Origin: Planctomycetota bacterium
GTDB lineage: Bacteria; Planctomycetota; OFTM77
Direction: 5' to 3'
Assembly: GCA_029260795.1 (NCBI GenBank)
Contig: JAJDCO010000055.1
Coordinates: forward strand, 1-64,000
Length of the DNA: 64,000 nt
Notes under the pieces: model-generated
Told to the model about the DNA's origin: nothing
What the model saw: only the letters and a program-made list of their open reading frames with translations
The model's database searches: none
Translations under genes and position numbers: made by a program
Part shown: piece by piece, positions 47,876 through 57,601 of the stretch
How positions within the stretch are numbered: the stretch's first letter is position 1
Layout: every line of letters begins with the position of its first letter

Positions 47876-48664
47876 ATGTATCGAGACGAGCTGGAGTTTG
47901 CGTGGCGAGCGGCCGTGGAGGTCGCGGGCTTCATTCGCGAGGTGAGCGAGTCGGGCGATCTTCGCGTGCAGCAGAAGGGCGACGGCTCGCCGGTCACGAT
48001 CGCGGACCGTGGTGCCGAGGAGCGACTGCGAGTGGCGATCGAGCAGCGCTTCCCCGCCGACGGCATCTTGGGCGAAGAGTACGGCGAAAAGCCCGGGACG
48101 AGCGGTCGCCGCTGGATCCTCGACCCGATCGACGGCACGAAGTCGTTCGTTCACGGCGTGCCACTGTGCGGGACTCTGGTCGCGCTCGAAGTGGACGGCG
48201 AAGCGGTGGTGGGCGTGATATCGATGCCGCTGCTCGACGAGCTCGTCGCCGCCGCTCGCGGAGAGGGTGCCTTCTGGTGGCCGCGTGTCGGGGATCTCGC
48301 CTCGGCCGACTCGCGCCGCCGCGCCGCCCGCGTGTCGCGAGTCTCCGCACTCGCCGAGGCGACGCTCTGCCTCACCAGCCCGCGTCATTTCATCACGTCG
48401 CCGGCGCGCACACTGGCTGATCAAGTCGCGCTCGTCCGCGGATGGGGCGATTGCTATGGCCATCTGCTGGTCGCGACCGGGCGGGCCGACATCCAGCTCG
48501 ATCCGGCCATGCACGTCTGGGACAATGCCGCACTCCAGCCGATCCTGGAAGAAGCGGGCGGCCGCTTCACGAGCTGGTCGGGCGAAGCGACCCATCTCGG
48601 GGACAGCGCCGTCACCACCAACGGTCTGCTTCACGACGTCGTCCTCGAGCATTTGAAGGTTTGA
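47876..48664 (+). CDS. Inositol monophosphatase family phosphatase
   Basis: GILGEEYGEK, WILDPIDGTKSFVHGVPLCGTLVAL, HVWDNAALQPILEEAGG. Confidence 0.9.
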   Translation: MYRDELEFAWRAAVEVAGFIREVSESGDLRVQQKGDGSPVTIADRGAEERLRVAIEQRFPADGILGEEYGEKPGTSGRRWILDPIDGTKSFVHGVPLCGTLVALEVDGEAVVGVISMPLLDELVAAARGEGAFWWPRVGDLASADSRRRAARVSRVSALAEATLCLTSPRHFITSPARTLADQVALVRGWGDCYGHLLVATGRADIQLDPAMHVWDNAALQPILEEAGGRFTSWSGEATHLGDSAVTTNGLLHDVVLEHLKV

Positions 48665-48668
48665 AGCC

Positions 48669-49649
48669 ATGGCTCTCTCGGTGTACCTCCCCGACGACTG
48701 GGAGGACAGCTGCCACGCCGAGCTGGAGCAGCACCTGCGCCCGACGGTCCGCCTCTACCGGGGCGGCTCGCTCCCGGACGTTCCCTTTCGAGTGCTCGTC
48801 TCGGGCCGACCGAGCGCCGAGCAGCTGCAGGCGAGCTCGGCACTCAGAACGCTCATCATCCCGTTCGCCGGGATTCCCACGGAGTCTCGAACACTCGTGC
48901 GCCAAGTGCGACCCGATCTGGCCGTGCACAACCTGCACCACAACGCGATCCCGACCGCCGAGTCCGCGATCGCCCTTCTGATGAGCCTCGCCAAGCATCT
49001 CCTGCCGGCCGATCGCGATCTGCGACGCGGTGATTGGGGCGTGCGCTACCGTCCGGATCCCGGCCGTCTGCTCTCCGGCAAGAACGCGACCGTGATCGGC
49101 TTCGGCGCGGTGGGTCGTCGCGTGGCCGGCCTCTGCCAGGCGCTCGGAATGCGAATGACCGCGATTCGGCGACGTCGACCGTCCCTCGCCCAGATCGATG
49201 GCCTCGCGGTGCGCGATGGCGACGCGCTCTTGGAGGTGCTCGCCGAGACGGACGTTCTCCTGCTCTGCGTTCCCGAGACGGCCGAGACGCGCGGACTTCT
49301 CGACGCGACGGCACTGGATCGCCTGCCTCGCGGCGCACTGCTCGTCAATGTCGCCCGCGGCGATATCGTCGACGAGCAGGCGTGCTTCGAAGCCCTCCAG
49401 TCCGGGCAGCTCGGCGGTGCTGCCTTCGATGCGTGGTGGCGGTACCCCGAGGACGAGGCCTCGCGCTCGTCGACGCTGCCGGCCGAGTGTCCGTTCTGGG
49501 AGCTCGACAACGTCGTGCTCAGCCCGCATCGCGGCGGTCGCTCCGACGAGACCGGCCGACTCCGCGGCCTGCATCTCGCCGGACTCCTCAACGCGGCCGA
49601 TCGCAAGGACCCCGTGCCCAACCGAGTCGATCTCGACCGGGGATACTAG
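48669..49649 (+). CDS. D-2-hydroxyacid dehydrogenase family protein
   Basis: NATVIGFGAVGRRVAGLCQALGM Rossmann motif, LLCVPETAETRGLLDATALDRLPRGALLVNVARGDIVDEQA. Confidence 0.88.
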   Translation: MALSVYLPDDWEDSCHAELEQHLRPTVRLYRGGSLPDVPFRVLVSGRPSAEQLQASSALRTLIIPFAGIPTESRTLVRQVRPDLAVHNLHHNAIPTAESAIALLMSLAKHLLPADRDLRRGDWGVRYRPDPGRLLSGKNATVIGFGAVGRRVAGLCQALGMRMTAIRRRRPSLAQIDGLAVRDGDALLEVLAETDVLLLCVPETAETRGLLDATALDRLPRGALLVNVARGDIVDEQACFEALQSGQLGGAAFDAWWRYPEDEASRSSTLPAECPFWELDNVVLSPHRGGRSDETGRLRGLHLAGLLNAADRKDPVPNRVDLDRGY

Positions 49650-51565
49650 AGCTCGGGCTCTCGCGCGGGCTCCACCGCCGCGGACGCCCCCCTCTGGCCG
49701 AGGCTCCGGCTGAGCTCGAGCGTGCTCGCCACGAGCACCAGGGCCCCGATGCCGAGTGATGCCAAGGCTCCGTCCATGTTCCGGTGCTTGACCAAGTAGG
49801 TGTACTCGGTCGGAAAGGCGAGGACGCTGCGCGACTGCAGGAAGAACAGGGTCAATCCGAGAGCCACCAGCGAGAAGGTCCCCGTGACCCACGGCCGCCA
49901 CGTGGGGCTCGGCATGTGCCGGGTCGCGAGGCGCACCAGGAAGACGGCCAAGAAGCATCCAGCGATCGAAACGCCCAGCCAGCTGGCGTAGCCCTCGAAC
50001 GACTCGAGGCTCCGGCCCCATGGTGCGGCGATCAAGCCCGCCCCGATGCCCGACATGCTGAGGATCGCGAACCCCAGAGTCCGGTCGACGATCGAACGAT
50101 CCTTCCGCGGCTTGACGATTCGGCTCACCGTCGAGGGAGGTCGGCGAGAGATGGAGTGGCCTAGCTCGAAGCCGCCCCAGGCCAGGATCGCCATCGCGGT
50201 GAATGCTGTCAGGAAGATACCGGCCTCGCGCCGTGAGACCTCCAACATCCCACGGTCCATGACGTGGACCCAGTCGCCGCTTCCAAATGCCAGAACTACG
50301 ATGAAGATCGTGAAGCCGATGGCCACCAGGGAGAAGGACCTCCACAGCGGAACCGGTCGGATCCAGTGCGAACCGAGGGCGATCGTCAGTGCGACCAAGA
50401 ACAGAATGGAGCTGGCGATTCCGGGGCCGAGCCGCATCCCCTGGACCTCGTCCCAATGGTCGGCCTCCAGCCGGACCCAAGGCGCGAAGGAGGACATGAG
50501 CGCTCCGAAGGCGGCGGTCAGGACCGTCCAGCCCGAGACGTTCGTCTGATGATCGTTCTTGCCTCGATGACCAGAGGAAGCCCGGATCGGAGGGCTCGAT
50601 GCCACACTCAGGTCGGGCCGAATCGCTTCCAGGTCTGTCTGGAGCTCACTCGCCTGCTGGTAACGCTCGTCGGGCTCCCGCTCCAAGGCTCGCAAGACGA
50701 CCTCGTCAATCCGTACATCGACGCCCGCACGCTGCGAAGGTGAAGCGAAGCGGCCCATCGGCAAGTCACCGGTGAGCATCTCGTAGAAGACGACACCGAG
50801 AGAGTACAGGTCGGCGCGGTGATCGACGGAGAGGGGGTTCTTCCACTGCTCGGGCGCCATGTAGTTTGCAGTGCCCATGGCCTGATTCGATCCCGTGAGG
50901 ACCTCGTGGCGAGTCGATCCGGAGAGCTTGGCGAGGCTGAAGTCTGCGATCTTCACCCGACCGTCCTCGGCGATGAGGATGTTCTCGGGCTTGATGTCCC
51001 GATGCACAACGCCGCGATCGTGTGCGAACTGCAGGGCCGAGCACAGTCGGGGCATGATCGAGAGCGTCTGGTCCTCGCTCATCTCACCCCGCTCGAGCAG
51101 CGTGCGCAGATTCGTCCCGTCGACATACTCCATCACGAAGTAGTAGACGCCGTCGATCTGGCCGAAGTCGTGAACGGAGACGATGTCGGGGTGGCTCAGA
51201 CGAGCCAGCGCTCGGGCTTCTCGCATGAATCGCTCGGCAAAGGCGGGGTCCGAGGCGATGTCCTGACGCAAGATCTTGAGGGCGACGAGACGGTCCAGCT
51301 TGCGCTGGCGAGCCTTGTAGACGATGCCCATACCGCCTTCGCCGATCATCCCGAGGATCTCGAGATCGGGAAACAGCGGCGCGAGAGCCTCGATCGTCGG
51401 GACGCCCGACCGCTTCCATTCCTCCATGCGACCGCTCCCCTTGCGTTGGGACGGATCGCTCTCGAGGCCGAGCTGGAGCAAGCACGACGGGCACAGCCCT
51501 TCGGGAGCATCTTCGGTCGCGATCGCTGCGCCGCATCGTGGACAAGTCGTCAATTCAAGCTCCAT
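49646..51565 (-). CDS. Ser/Thr protein kinase, N-terminal zinc ribbon, C-terminal TM segments (DFS in place of DFG)
   Basis: CPRCGAAIATEDAPEGLCPSC; GEGGMGIVYKARQ, VHRDIKPENILIAEDGRVKIADFSLAK, MAPEQW. Confidence 0.9.
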   Translation of the reverse strand: MELELTTCPRCGAAIATEDAPEGLCPSCLLQLGLESDPSQRKGSGRMEEWKRSGVPTIEALAPLFPDLEILGMIGEGGMGIVYKARQRKLDRLVALKILRQDIASDPAFAERFMREARALARLSHPDIVSVHDFGQIDGVYYFVMEYVDGTNLRTLLERGEMSEDQTLSIMPRLCSALQFAHDRGVVHRDIKPENILIAEDGRVKIADFSLAKLSGSTRHEVLTGSNQAMGTANYMAPEQWKNPLSVDHRADLYSLGVVFYEMLTGDLPMGRFASPSQRAGVDVRIDEVVLRALEREPDERYQQASELQTDLEAIRPDLSVASSPPIRASSGHRGKNDHQTNVSGWTVLTAAFGALMSSFAPWVRLEADHWDEVQGMRLGPGIASSILFLVALTIALGSHWIRPVPLWRSFSLVAIGFTIFIVVLAFGSGDWVHVMDRGMLEVSRREAGIFLTAFTAMAILAWGGFELGHSISRRPPSTVSRIVKPRKDRSIVDRTLGFAILSMSGIGAGLIAAPWGRSLESFEGYASWLGVSIAGCFLAVFLVRLATRHMPSPTWRPWVTGTFSLVALGLTLFFLQSRSVLAFPTEYTYLVKHRNMDGALASLGIGALVLVASTLELSRSLGQRGASAAVEPAREPEL

Positions 51566-53124
51566 CACATCAGCTCCTGCGGTGTCGGAGTTCGAGCACC
51601 TGGGCGCTCGACCGATTCCCCGGCGGCACCGCGCGCGCGATCGTGTCGAAAATGCGCGCCGGCCGCAAGGAAGGCCACCGCCGTCAAGACGAAGCCCAGT
51701 CCCAAGGAGGCACCGCTTCCCAAGACCAAGACGACAAAGCACGTCGCGTGCACCAGGCCGTACACGATCAATCCCCCCGGCCAGCCCGAGTGAATCGGCT
51801 TCCCGCGAGCGCGTCCGTGCGCGAGAAAGACGAGCGCCAGAAACACTCCCGCGAGGGCGATGTTCGGGACGCCGAATCCCAGGATGTCCACCGACGTCTT
51901 GAAGGCGCTCGCGTCGAGCTGCATCGCCGTGCCCGGTGCAAGACCCCATCCTTCGAGCAAGTGTGGGCCGAGCGGACTGGCCTCGCCCATCGTCACCCAC
52001 GGCAAGAAAGCCGACACCAGGACGACCGCGCCCCAGAACATCATGCCGCGGGAAACGGGCCCGGTCACTTGACGCCAAGCGTCGTGGGTCGTGCGAGCGG
52101 CGGGTGTCGGCTCGGGACTCGGGGGCGGCGAAGGAGCCTGCGGCGCCGCCACCCGAGGAGCTCGCCTCGCCACGCCGACCGGACGCTTCTTCGTTGCCTC
52201 CTCGGCGCACAGCTCATCGGCGAAGGCAGCGGCCGTCCGGAAGCGGCGCCGAGGATCCCGCGAGAGCGCCCGCAGAATGGCCTCATCCGTACGGCGCGCG
52301 ATCCTGGCTCGGCTCGAGGGCGGATCGAAGCGTCCCAGTGGCACGTGACCCGTCAACATCTCGTACAGCACGACGCCCAGCGAGTAGAGGTCTGCCCGTC
52401 CGTCGACCGTTCGCGGCGAGTCCCACTGCTCGGGAGCGACGTAGTTGACCGTTCCCAAGACCTCCTGCATCTCGGTGAGGCTGGCGGGACGCCCCCCGGA
52501 ACCGATCAGCTTGGCGAGGCCGAAATCCGCGAGACGGACGCGTCCCGTGTCGTCGACCAAGATGTTCTCGGGCTTGATGTCCCGGTGCACGACACCGCGG
52601 GCATGAGCGTAGTCCAGTGCTCGGCACACCTGACGAGCGATCTCCAACGATTCCTTCGGCTTCAGCTCGCCCCGTTCGATCAAGAGACGCAGATTCGCGC
52701 CCGAGACGTACTCGAGGACGAGGTAGAAGATCTTGTGGCTCTCGCCGAAGTCGTGGATGCCGACGATTCCCGGATGTTGAAGCTTTGCCAGAGTCCGCGC
52801 CTCGCGGGCGAATCGCTCCGTGAAATCCACGTCGCAGGCGAACTCGGGATGCAGCACCTTGATCGCGACTGGGCGGTCGAGCTTCTTCTGGCGAGCGCGA
52901 TAAACGGTTCCCATGCCGCCCTGCCCCTCGATACCGAGGATCTGGTAGGCCGGGAAGTGCCGGCCGATGACCGCCGGGGCGACGGCGCGGGGAGCTGGGC
53001 GCCGGGGAGACTTCGATCGAGACTCGATCCCGGCCTCGAGCCAGCAGCCCGGGCACAGTCCCAAGGGGGCGTGCAGGTCGTGGCAGGTCGACCCGCAGCG
53101 GGCACAATCAGGTGAACTCGGCAT
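51565..53124 (-). CDS. Ser/Thr protein kinase, N-terminal zinc ribbon, C-terminal TM segments
   Basis: CARCGSTCHDLHAPLGLCPGC; GQGGMGTVYRARQ, VHRDIKPENILVDDTGRVRLADFGLAK; TGATG-type junction with the next kinase. Confidence 0.92.
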   Translation of the reverse strand: MPSSPDCARCGSTCHDLHAPLGLCPGCWLEAGIESRSKSPRRPAPRAVAPAVIGRHFPAYQILGIEGQGGMGTVYRARQKKLDRPVAIKVLHPEFACDVDFTERFAREARTLAKLQHPGIVGIHDFGESHKIFYLVLEYVSGANLRLLIERGELKPKESLEIARQVCRALDYAHARGVVHRDIKPENILVDDTGRVRLADFGLAKLIGSGGRPASLTEMQEVLGTVNYVAPEQWDSPRTVDGRADLYSLGVVLYEMLTGHVPLGRFDPPSSRARIARRTDEAILRALSRDPRRRFRTAAAFADELCAEEATKKRPVGVARRAPRVAAPQAPSPPPSPEPTPAARTTHDAWRQVTGPVSRGMMFWGAVVLVSAFLPWVTMGEASPLGPHLLEGWGLAPGTAMQLDASAFKTSVDILGFGVPNIALAGVFLALVFLAHGRARGKPIHSGWPGGLIVYGLVHATCFVVLVLGSGASLGLGFVLTAVAFLAAGAHFRHDRARGAAGESVERPGARTPTPQELM

Positions 53125-53229
53125 ATGAGCAACTCCTCTGACGACAACTCGTCTGTCGCTGCTCTGAAGCACCGAGTGCTCGAGGTTACCGGAGAATCTG
53201 AGAATTCGCTCCGGGAACGTCCGGGGGCC

Positions 53230-53949
53230 TCACAGCTGCAGCGAATCGAGGAGGTGCTGCATCTCCTGATCGACCTCGTCAGGATCCGAGACGGTATCGG
53301 AGATCTCCATGCGCAGCTGCTCACGGTATCGGCGTCGAAGCCGGTGGACCGCGACCTTGACGGCGCCCTCGCTCATGGTGAGTCGCTCACCGAGGTCCCG
53401 GTAGGACTCCGAGCCGTGGCCGGTCAAGGTGCTCTTCAGGGCTTGGAAGAGCTCCGCCTTGCCGTCTTGCCCATAGCTCGCCTCGAGCTTCTCGAGCACG
53501 GTTCCGAGAACGGTCAGCGCCCAGCGTCGGTCGTAGATCTTCTCGGCCGTGATCTCGTGACGAGGCTCGAGGGCGTAGCGTTGCTCGGCTCGGTCGACGT
53601 CGAGCGAGAGCTTCTTGCGACCACCGCCGCGCTTCTTGGCGTTCGCTCGATCGTGCTCGTTGGCGAGGAAGTGCTTGAACGAAGCGAGCAGGAAAGACCG
53701 GAAGCGTCCTCGCTCACGATCGACGTCGCCGAGATAATGCTTCTCGAGGAATCGAGCGAAGAAGGACTGGGTCGAGTCCTGCGCCGATTCAGGATCTTGC
53801 CCGCGACGACGCGCGAAGGCGTACAGCGGATACCAATAGACCTGGCACAAGGTCTCGAGAGCGGTGCGCGCCTTCCCCTTCGACTCGTTGCCTGCCTGAA
53901 TGACGATGCTCCAACGAGTCGTCGCGAAGCGACGCGAGCCGGTGGGCAT
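53230..53949 (-). CDS. ECF-type RNA polymerase sigma factor
   Basis: FATTRWSIVIQAG...YWYPLYAFARRRGQDPESAQDSTQSFF, SEGAVKVAVHRLRRRYREQLR. Confidence 0.88.
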   Translation of the reverse strand: MPTGSRRFATTRWSIVIQAGNESKGKARTALETLCQVYWYPLYAFARRRGQDPESAQDSTQSFFARFLEKHYLGDVDRERGRFRSFLLASFKHFLANEHDRANAKKRGGGRKKLSLDVDRAEQRYALEPRHEITAEKIYDRRWALTVLGTVLEKLEASYGQDGKAELFQALKSTLTGHGSESYRDLGERLTMSEGAVKVAVHRLRRRYREQLRMEISDTVSDPDEVDQEMQHLLDSLQL

Positions 53950-54135
53950 CGAGTCCCGAGGCGCGCCTTCGTTGTTCGATGGAGAGTCGGCGTTCAACGC
54001 GCGCTCCGGAGCGAATCGACCCACGTCGTCGGAGATGGCCGACGACCGATGGTGGACGAGAAACGACTTCGATCCTAGGAAGGCGTCTCGGAACAGACGA
54101 GACCGAAGCTACCCGATGAGAACGCGAGAGGCACG

Positions 54136-54417
54136 ATGAAAGCGATCTGGAAGGACACCGTCCTCGCCGAGAGCGAGGAGACCGTCGTCGTGGACGGCAA
54201 CCACTACTTCCCGCCGAGCTCCGTCGACTCCAAGCTCCTGCGAGCGAGCAAGAAGAAGACCGTCTGTGGCTGGAAAGGCGAGGCGAGTTACTCCGACGTG
54301 GTCGTCGGCGAGGCCGTGAACCGCGACGCGGTGTGGACCTACCCGAAGGCCAAGCCCGAAGCGCAATCGATCGAAGGCTACCTCGCGTTCTGGAACGGCG
54401 TCGAGGTCGTGGACTGA
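54136..54417 (+). CDS. DUF427 family protein
   Basis: MKAIWKDTVLAESEETVVVDGNHYFPPSSVD...CGWKGEASYSDV...AWTYPKAK. Confidence 0.9.
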   Translation: MKAIWKDTVLAESEETVVVDGNHYFPPSSVDSKLLRASKKKTVCGWKGEASYSDVVVGEAVNRDAVWTYPKAKPEAQSIEGYLAFWNGVEVVD

Positions 54418-54510
54418 AGCTGGGTGAGGATGCCAACTCGCCCAGCTGAACGGGTGGCGGTCCAGCGAACCGGTGGCTCGAGTGGTCCAGCGAGTGAGAA
54501 AGACCAAATC

Positions 54511-54662
54511 GGACCGCCGGCTTCAGCCGGCACGTTACGTGTCCTGAAACGTGAGCTCTCCGGGCGACCTCTCGTCCGAAGCCCGCATCAGTCCGAGATC
54601 GAGCGTCCGGAACGCCAACGTTTGGCCGCAAGCGTAACGATCCCGGCTGAAGCCGGCGGTCC
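54511..54662. repeat. Long inverted repeat with ~30-nt arms
   Basis: ggaccgccggcttcagccgg at 54511 and exact reverse complement ccggctgaagccggcggtcc ending 54662; cgttacg/cgtaacg extends both arms. Confidence 0.9.
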
Positions 54663-54803
54663 AAGAATGACCACGCAGTGATCCCGCCCGAAGCCTGGCG
54701 TTGCAAAAACGAAATGCTCCAGACCGTCCCCTCGGAGGCCCGAATTCATTCGGGTGGGAGGTCGTTCCCCCTTCCGAAACCGTCGTGATCGCCGAGGGCG
54801 TCT

Positions 54804-54829
54804 CCAGCGGACTGAAGTCCGCCCTCCGG
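54804..54829 (-). repeat. 26-nt dispersed repeat, copy 2 (inverted relative to 7888)
   Basis: ccagcggactgaagtccgccctccgg = reverse complement of 7888-7913. Confidence 0.9.
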
Positions 54830-54996
54830 TTTGGCCATCATGTCAGTCGGCGACTCTGCAGGGGTGGCGGCTAGACAACAGGCCTCCTCCCCTGACAAGG
54901 CTGGCGAAGACTGCCCCGACAGGCCTCGATTCTTGCAACCTTGGGGTGAAGCCGGCGATCCGAGACGACCTCCACGGAGCCGGGCGGCGCCGCACT

Positions 54997-56502
54997 CTAA
55001 TCCTGCTGGCTGAACTGCCCGCCATGATCGCGGGCGATCCGACCGAGGAAGCGGGCATTGACGCCTTGGCCGATGCCGACCGTGTGAATGACGACTCGTC
55101 CGTGCGGATTCCAACGCTTCGCGCCTTGGAGGATCCGGTCGGTCGAGTCCCAAGCGCCACGACCCCCATTACCGGGCAGCATGGGTTTGCCGTCGGTGAG
55201 CAGGAAGATCGTATCGACGTTGGTCTCGTAGTAACGATCGAAGGTCCCGCGTCCTGCGATCGTGAAGGCGAGCTCGAGCGCATCGTAGATGTTGGTGGCA
55301 CCATCGGCCTGGAGTGAGTCGATCCAGCGCTGCGCTCGCTCGATCTGCTTCGGGCTCGCCGTCAGCATCTTGGGCGAGTAGACCTCGGCGCCGTTGGCAT
55401 ACTGAACGATGTTGAAGCGAGTCTCGGGATCGAGCTGGCTGAGCGCCTTCTTGAGCTCCCGTTGGCAGGCTTCGATCCGACTCGTCTCGCCGGGCTTCGC
55501 CGGCTCGCCCATCGCGCGGCCCTGTCCGCCCCGACCTCGTCGTCCGACGTGGTCGACGGCCTCCGCCATCGAGCCGGAGCAATCGATGACGTAGATGATC
55601 GAGCGACCTTCTTGAGGAATCCCGTGATAGGTCCCATAGCGCGAGTCGACCTTGGCTCCGGACTGGCCGCCCCCCAACGGCAACGCGCCCGTGCTCGCCA
55701 GGTGCCCCTGGTCGGCAAACCAACGCTTCCAAGCATCCACGCTCGTGCCGAGGGACTGACGGGTGAGCACCTCGAGCGCGCCGGCGATGCGAAGCTGGGT
55801 CTGGCCCTCTTCCTCCTCGAGACGATTGACGAGAGGCTCGACGGCCGCGGGCAGTGCCATCCGAGCGGCCAGCACCGCCGATTGCTCGCGAACGCTCGGA
55901 TCCTTGTGATCGATCAGATCGACGACCTTTTCTTGGACACGGTCCGACCAGCGCGACTCACCATGTCGGAATGCCTCGAGGAAGATGACGAGCTCTCCTT
56001 CGTCGCGGGTGCGCAGGAAGGACTTCTCCAAGCTGGCTTGCAGCTCGGGCAGCATCACTGCCTTCTGGACGACCAAGATCCGAAGCTGCAGAGGCGCCTT
56101 GGCATTCCGGGAGACCTCGTCGACGAGCCACTCCCAGGACACGGTGCTCCGAAGCTTGGCCACGTGGGCGAGCACGCGCTCCTGACCGGTGCGAATCGGG
56201 TCCAGGCGCTGGCGCAGCTCATAAACCGAAGCGACCTTGCCGGACAGCAGATTCGCGCGCCGCTCGGTCTCGATCGCGAGCGCCAGCTTCTCGAGCTGAT
56301 CGAACAGCTCCAAGAGGGCCTCGGCCGAGTCTGCCGAGTCGTAGACGGCCAGCCGGCTGACCAGCTTCGGAATCTCGTCGATCGCGTCGCTGGCGACGGC
56401 GTTCCGCCAATCTCGGCGAAACCCGCTCAGCGCCTCGGATTCATCTTCGGCGGCGCCCAGGATTGGGAGCCCGAGAAGCAGCAGACAACCAATTCGGATC
56501 AT
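54997..56502 (-). CDS. VWA-domain protein with HEAT-like N-terminal region, secreted
   Basis: Signal peptide; IIYVIDCSGSMAEAVD MIDAS, NIYDALELAF, FLLTDGKPMLPG. Confidence 0.85.
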   Translation of the reverse strand: MIRIGCLLLLGLPILGAAEDESEALSGFRRDWRNAVASDAIDEIPKLVSRLAVYDSADSAEALLELFDQLEKLALAIETERRANLLSGKVASVYELRQRLDPIRTGQERVLAHVAKLRSTVSWEWLVDEVSRNAKAPLQLRILVVQKAVMLPELQASLEKSFLRTRDEGELVIFLEAFRHGESRWSDRVQEKVVDLIDHKDPSVREQSAVLAARMALPAAVEPLVNRLEEEEGQTQLRIAGALEVLTRQSLGTSVDAWKRWFADQGHLASTGALPLGGGQSGAKVDSRYGTYHGIPQEGRSIIYVIDCSGSMAEAVDHVGRRGRGGQGRAMGEPAKPGETSRIEACQRELKKALSQLDPETRFNIVQYANGAEVYSPKMLTASPKQIERAQRWIDSLQADGATNIYDALELAFTIAGRGTFDRYYETNVDTIFLLTDGKPMLPGNGGRGAWDSTDRILQGAKRWNPHGRVVIHTVGIGQGVNARFLGRIARDHGGQFSQQD

Positions 56503-56662
56503 CAGCTATCAGGAGCGACGGAGATCGCTCCTCCCCCCTAAATGTCGCGTGGATCTTACCGGAGCCGGAATCGGCGAATCCGAGCGGCGTCCGTTTATGC
56601 GTTGGTCCGAGATACGAGCGCGGGCGGCGGTGGTTCCCAGTGGCTTTCCGGCAGGAGGTTTC

Positions 56663-57580
56663 TCAGTCTCCCCTCGTCGACGAGCCGCCGCGCCGCTCCT
56701 CGAGCTCCTCGAAGGTCTTCGGCCAGTCGCGTCCGAGCAGCTTCGAGAGGCTGCGATCCGCCAAGAGCTTACCCCCCGTCTGGCACCCGGGACAGTAGTT
56801 GGTTTCGGTCTGCGCATAGACGATCCGCTGCACCACCGTCCCGCAATCGGGGCACGCTTCCCCATACTTTCCGTGCACGGCCATCTCCGGCCGGAATGCC
56901 GTGACCTTCTCGGGAAACTTCGTTCCCGTCGCCTGACGAAGCCGGTCGATCCATTCCTGGAGCACGGCCTCAGTCGCGGCGTGCAGGCGAGCTTGCTCCT
57001 CGGCATCGAGGCGGCTGGTCCAACCGATCGGTGAGAGGCGAGCTCGGTGGAGGATCTCGTCCGAGTAGGCGTTGCCGATCCCGCTGAACAGGTGCGGATC
57101 GGTCAGCGAGCGCTTCAGCGTGTGGTTCTCTCGAAGCAGCACCTCTTGAAACGCCTCCCTGGTGCAGCCCATCACCTCGAGGCCGCCGGGGTCGAGCTGA
57201 CCGAAAGCCGATTCGCCGGCCATGACGTGAAGCGAAGCTCGGCGCTGGGTGCCCGCCTCGGTCAGGATGAGCGTGCCCGAGGTGAAGTCGAACGCCGCCA
57301 ATCCTATCTTGCCCGGAAGCCCGGCGCCGGCGGGCCTCCATTTGAGTCGTCCGGCGATCATCAAGTGGAGCACGAGAAAGTACGAGCCTTCGAGCTCGAT
57401 CACGATCCGCTTGCCCAGCCTTCGCACGCCGGTGACGGGACGGTCCGAGAGCTCCCGGAGCGGCGGCTCGACCGTCCGAAGCAGAAAAGGACTCTTGAGG
57501 CGGACACCGCGCAGACTCTCACCGACGAGACGCTCCTCGAGCGCGTCGAGATAGAGTGTGATGTCGGGAAGCTCAGGCAT
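56663..57580 (-). CDS. Formamidopyrimidine-DNA glycosylase/endonuclease VIII family
   Basis: MPELPDITLYL N-terminus, GIGNAYSDEILHRARLSPIG (H2TH), zinc finger CPDCGTVV...CPGC. Confidence 0.88.
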   Translation of the reverse strand: MPELPDITLYLDALEERLVGESLRGVRLKSPFLLRTVEPPLRELSDRPVTGVRRLGKRIVIELEGSYFLVLHLMIAGRLKWRPAGAGLPGKIGLAAFDFTSGTLILTEAGTQRRASLHVMAGESAFGQLDPGGLEVMGCTREAFQEVLLRENHTLKRSLTDPHLFSGIGNAYSDEILHRARLSPIGWTSRLDAEEQARLHAATEAVLQEWIDRLRQATGTKFPEKVTAFRPEMAVHGKYGEACPDCGTVVQRIVYAQTETNYCPGCQTGGKLLADRSLSKLLGRDWPKTFEELEERRGGSSTRGD

Positions 57581-57601
57581 CGCCCCCCCACGAGCAAAAC
57601 A

